Origin: Theristus sp. LFF4_11
Taxonomy: Eukaryota; Nematoda; Chromadorea; Monhysterida; Xyalidae
Length of the DNA: 64,000 nt
NCBI GenBank assembly: GCA_030248135.1
Contig: JASANC010001108.1
Coordinates: forward strand, 1 to 64,000
Reading direction: 5' to 3'
Shown: piece by piece, positions 44,401-50,400 of the stretch
Position numbering within the stretch: the stretch's first letter is position 1
Layout: every line of letters begins with the position of its first letter
Notes under the pieces: model-generated
Seen by the model: only the letters and a program-made list of their open reading frames with translations
Told to the model about the DNA's origin: nothing
The model's database searches: none
Program-made: the position numbers and the translations under genes

Positions 44401-47400
44401 CGCCATATACAAGCAATTAAAAGCATCTGATACGGGAGAATTGGAACGGTTTTGGGGCAAATTGAAGTCCACTATTGAAGTCCACTGCCTTTTCCTAGTC
44501 AACCCAACCGCAAAACACCGTGGCATACCTCCAGGGTCAACCGGTCTGGCTTCAGCGTTCGAGCGTCGAAATCGGCCGCTCGCACCTTCGCCCACGGTTT
44601 CAGCAGTTCAACAGCGACTTTTCCCGGTAAATTCGACGTGTCGGGCTCGTTGTAGTGAGCGTGATACTGGTAAACGGAGAAAAACGAATGAACGAAAGAA
44701 ATGGAGAGATGGAAAGAATGGGGAAAAGTAGAAAATCTGCTGCTGGTTACTGCTTAGAAACTCCAATGTTGTAATTTGTAAACCATTAGCACTTAGCAGA
44801 CATAAAGTTGCCGTGCAAAAACAGAACAAGCATAACCGATTACCATGGTCTTTCGGAATTCGGACACCCATTTTACGGTCAACACAAAGTCCGGTACCTA
44901 CCACCGTAATCGATTTTGGCACGATCTTACGTGACCGATCATACCCTCTGTTAACGACAGATCTCATTGATCCGAGATAGCTTTCACAAACTTCCATTAT
45001 TTCACGAGTTCTGTTTTACGTAGCACCCACGTGAGCGTTTTCCGCACCAATTTTCAGTGCTTTCTAAAGTCACACGCTCTCTTTTCTTACAGAATATTTG
45101 TCCAAAGCTCTCACGTATATTCATTCGCAAAACATTGAGCCTCGCGACAGGAGAAACAGAACGGAGTTTTGCAAGAAAACATATTCATGGACAGATCAAT
45201 TATGTGGTGTTTGATCTCAACCAAACCAATTCACATTCGTTCTTCTCACTGTAAATGCAACTCAAAGTATCAGCATGCTTTGTATTTTCGCAATGAAAAG
45301 TGACACGTTCAAACCAGAGGTGCACGGGAGCCATTTTCATGCCTGTTCCTGGTTAGGTAGCCAAACCGGCCAAAAGGGGTAACCTGGTAGGTGAATTTGC
45401 TGACTGGGTGAAAAATGAATGATTTGTTTGACTGGTGGTTGCTGAAAACTTAGTGTAACCTGGCAGGTGATGCCTGCTCGAATGTCTGTCCCAAACGGCC
45501 AACATGCCTGTCCCTGGTCAGGCCTCTGAGCAAGCAAAACAGGCTCCCGTGCCGTGCGTGTCTGGCTCAAACAAGCCGACGTCACCTGATAGCCGAACAA
45601 GGCGGCGGCGGCCGGCGAACGGGCGACTTCGATCCAGATCAATCTCGATCCGACCACATTTGCCGAGCGCCAGATCGGCTGCGAATGGCGATCGTGGAAG
45701 TGCGCGGGCGCGTGCGCGTTCGCGTGCAACGACTGCATCATCGGCGAGAGCAGACTCTGCTCGGGGAGGCCGACTGAGAGCGCCAGTGTCTCCAAGTTAG
45801 CAGACAGCTGCAAATCTGGTGCAAACGTGTCCACGAGCACACTGGAAACTATTCGAAAAAGGGTGCAGTTGTAAGGCGCATTCATGAAGCAGTAATTAGT
45901 GACACGTACAGTATGGCCGAATAAATAAGGCAGTCCATCAAGGCGGGATCAGTCGCAGACTAGGAGTTGTCTTTTTCAAAAATGCCAATATAATTCATAT
46001 TCATGTGTGCAAGGGATAAAGAATGAACAGAATAGCACGAAGAATCCATTAGTCTAAATGAACGCGTCAAATTTGGCACACAATCTGGTTTCTGAAGGTC
46101 TTTTTTCTTTCATTCAAATTTCGCGCGCTCCTTGCACTCTGAAAAAAGCTGCCATGTTTACTCGGCCATTCCGTAGCTGTGTTGAAGCATAGCTTTGCGA
46201 TCACTAAATACTGCTTCACTTTCGAGTGCACTCGAGCCGTCCGAGACTCGGTTCATAATACAAGCTGCGCTCAGTTCCGCAACAGCATCGTTACATCGCA
46301 TTCGCGTGCTGTGGTAAAACGGATGCAGTGCAGGCACTAGCGGCCGAGTGAGCATTCGCGCTCTAAAAAGCAGGTCAGGAAAATGCCGCCCACGTGCAGC
46401 CTGGCTGACGCAAACTGCTGCGACACATTTTCTCAAACAGTGGCGACAATGAACAACAACAACAACAACAACAACAACATTCTCAAAGGTGATATCACAA
46501 AAAAGTGGCATTCATGAAGCAGCATACAGTGACACGTAGCTACGCGTTCACTAAATACGGCTTCATGAAAGCCGCTTCACGCAGCAGCGCCACAGAGCTG
46601 GCAAGCCAATCATAGCGAGCAAATCGCACAAAACACCGCCCACCTTCCATCATCGCCCACCTTGATGTCGAACGACTCGGCCATAAACTCGGTGAACGGC
46701 AGATCAAATGCGAGCGACAGGCGGCGGCCGGCCAGTGAAACGAGCGTGTTCTCAGCATTGGACGACGTCGACGTGTCCAGCCAGTTCTGGTGGTTCATTG
46801 GAAGCAGCACGTCAAAGTCCTTCACGGTCACCTGCGACGTTGTTGGCAAGAGATTGCAAAATTGAATTTTTTTTGAAAAAATAAAAATGAATCTAGCGTA
46901 TCTCCAAAACGACGTATTCTTTTTCCAACCGTTGTGATCGCTAGAATGCAACATGGGGATTTAGCAGGTCAAAAGCAGTGGCAAAATGCAAAACACATCT
47001 GAGCCAACCTCAAATCGCCACGTGTACGGAATGAACGAGCAAATGTCGGCCGGATGCTCGCTCGACCACTGATTGAATAGATCGACCAGGAAATTCTTGT
47101 GCAAAAAGACAAACGTGCCTGAAAGTCAGGGAGTACTCAAGCTTTGAACACAGGGAAAAACATAATTCTTCAAACCTGTCACTTTTTTGGCAAAATACAG
47201 AGCTCGCGAAACTTTGATTGAATCACAGAAGAACGAACCGGACTCGAGTTTGGTCGGAATTAAAAACACCATTTCTGGCGGAACCTGTCTTTTTTCCAAA
47301 CCCATTCTATCATCACCATTCTTTCATCTGTAATTTGTGAAAAAGTGACAGGTTTAAAGAAACATGCTGTACGTACACAAACGAACGAAGAAAATACCAG

Positions 47401-50400
47401 TACCAGTTATTCTAAATTCAGTGAATCAACAAGCATTTTTGGCCGGTTTGCCGAGCTTTCCCGGACCGCCCATGATCGTACAATTGAGTCACTCACAAAA
47501 GCACCAAAAACAACCAAAAGCAAACAAACACCACCAACAAGTGGCCTTGACGACGTCAAATTTGAACGTCCACAACTGATGTTGGTTCCAAAGACGCGGA
47601 TAGTGACAATGACAGTCGAACACAATTCGATCGCAGTCAAACAGATTCTGGTACTCTAAGCTCGTGCTGGAGTCGACCGAAAGCAGCTGGCCGCTGATCA
47701 GGGTGGTGTAACCGTCGTCGCCAACCACCCACGGACCGTGCACCTGCAAACGAAAACCAACCGCGTGCGTTTTTGTCAGCAGCACAGAATTGAGTAAAAA
47801 GTGAAACGGGAACGAAGATGAACAAGAACACACCTGAACGACACAAATTTACTCGAATGTAGCAGCAAATGTAAAACACAAAAATAGACAGAAAACTCAA
47901 GGCGGATACGAACATCGATGTGCGTGCCGGACTTCAGCGTTGCGTAGACACCCTTCGGCTCGTCGCCTCGCATGAACAAAACATCAACCGTGGCGTCGTT
48001 CAGCATTGTGAACCTGCGAATGAAACAAAACCCTTCGAGCGAAAATTCGGATTCCATTGCCTTCCAGGGGAAACGCAGCGGCCGAAAGCCATCCATCAAG
48101 ATCAAGATGGGCGCTCAGATCACTGGTGCCTCCAGGAAAGTGCGTCACTTTGGCTGTGCCGCGCTGGTGGCGAGGCGAGCGCATTGGTTCACAGGACAAT
48201 ATCGTTCATACACCTCTGCCAGAAAAAACGAGAATTGGTACCATCGCATTTCTGGAATCGGTAGGGGGCCCGAGCCCGAGACTGTAGTGTTGCCGCGGTA
48301 CAACCGAACCGTCAGCAATTTGAATAAGCGGTACCGAAACCGCATCGGAATATTTTTTGCCATTTTAAACCAAACCGTTGCTAACCAACCAGAAAACAAC
48401 GTTTGCTGAAACCAAAACAAAACAAAAAACTCATCTAATCACCCATGACGCCAAAAATACGTGAACCGCGGCAACACCAGCCTACAAAGCAACCAATCCA
48501 AAAAAAAACAGTCGAGAAGTCGAAACCTGCAAACAAGCAGCCAGGCATCACACCTAGAGGTGGAATTTTTCGGAAAAAAATAACATCGTGAAACAATTCC
48601 GGAACTTTTACCGGAAAAGAATACCGTAAATCACGTGCCATCTCTAATCACACCTGAAATCCCACTTGACATACACCCGTCTGCGGCCGCGCGTCGGCAT
48701 CCGCGTGACCGGATGCGTCGCGTACTCTTGCGGCACGAAGAACGAATAGAGCAGCTCACGTTGTTTATCCGCCCACGGCCCGTACGAGACGGCTGTGTTC
48801 TTGCCCAGGCGAACGTCCGTGTGCCACCGCGGCACCGCCGTTTGCGCACATTGGCGATCGCACCAAAATGGCAAACGGAACACTTGTGGAGGTGCGAGCG
48901 AACATTGGCGAAGGTCAAGTTCAATGATGCTGATGAGGCTTAATGGTGCTTTTTGGTATCCAGGCAGGTGCGTCTCTGGCATCCGTCTCACAGTCACAGC
49001 GGGCGCCAAACGCGCGTACGATTTGTCGCGGAGCTCGCAGGAAAAGCAGCCATGTGACTGCCATGCAGCCCTCGGCGCAACGCCGAGCTGATACGAGTTG
49101 CAACACTCGCCAGCCGCAACACAACCACAAATGTTCAAAGTAAAATCAGTCGAGCAACGACCAAAATGTTCTTATTTTAGAAAGGCATACAAGAGTAATC
49201 TTGAAACCTCCGAAAGCGACTCCGCAAAATCAAATCAGCCACATAAACGCCAGCATAGAATTCTAGTTTGTCGCACATGACGTCACGTCGGTGTATACTG
49301 ACACACGGTGTATATATGGTCACACATGACGTCACTTCTGTGCGCCAAGTTCGCCTGAGCAGACTGTATATGATTTTTTTAAACGTGTCCCACTGAAATG
49401 ACGTCATGTGCCGCCAAACATGCGCTTGCCGTTCACAGCAAACCAGACTTTCCGTTTAGCCGATTTCTTCCCGTATACAAATGGTGAATGTCGAATCAGT
49501 CACACCAAACTGACATTTTAGTGCCTGTACTTTGACAAACGGGCGTTTTTAAAGCAAATGACGTCATTTTAGTGCGGACACGTTTGAATAAATCCACAAT
49601 ACCTGAACGAATCCGAGCGCGTCCTGCGCGTGCGCATAGTCGAGCTGCGCCGTCTGCAGTATCACGAAACCATCGCCCATCAGCCGCGGCGGCTCCGTAT
49701 AGGCCGGCTCGCCGAATGTCTCTCCCGCGTATTCGGGCGTTCGCATCAGCGTCACGCGCACGTTCTCGAGCGAGCCCTGCAAACGAACTTCATGAACGCT
49801 GCTACGAAGCTGATTGACTGAGCGCATATTCATACTTACTTGACATGAGGTTTGCGGATTTCAGTTTCTGGAATACAAAAGCGACTGAATAAAGCAGAGA
49901 GGGGAGACAAATCCAAAAGATTATTGGTCTACGTCTCTCATGTAACCAAGCCGCGACTTGACTTGAAAGATTGACAAAAAAACTGTTATTATGCACCAGA
50001 GTCGTCTTACCTTGCAATAATGCATGAATGGATCACCAGACGGGAAGCCATTGCTCGGTGGCTTTGTCGTGTAAATGCCGTTTGCTTCATCGAAACTGAA
50101 TACCTGGAAACAAATCTGATTGAGCAAATTTGATTACAATTTGAACTGGTAAGTAGTCATACTTTCTCAAAAACTCGCACATTTCAAAAACTCAAAATTT
50201 CAGCTTAGTTCTGGTCTAAACCAGCGTTTTCTAGTACACATTTCTATTTCGATTGTCGCACAATCCACCACATCACAAACACACCGGCACAACATATGTG
50301 GTGAGAATGCGAATGCGCGCGCGTCACCGACGCTTGCGGGGCAAATACCGCAACAGTAAACCACACAAACACTTGTTGCTCTGAACGGCACGCTCAAGCG

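Noticed and set aside
47175..47275. Open minus frame between BLTP1 exons 9 and 10
   Set aside because: It lies within a CAGTATGTT MITE, and exons 9 and 10 join directly in phase.
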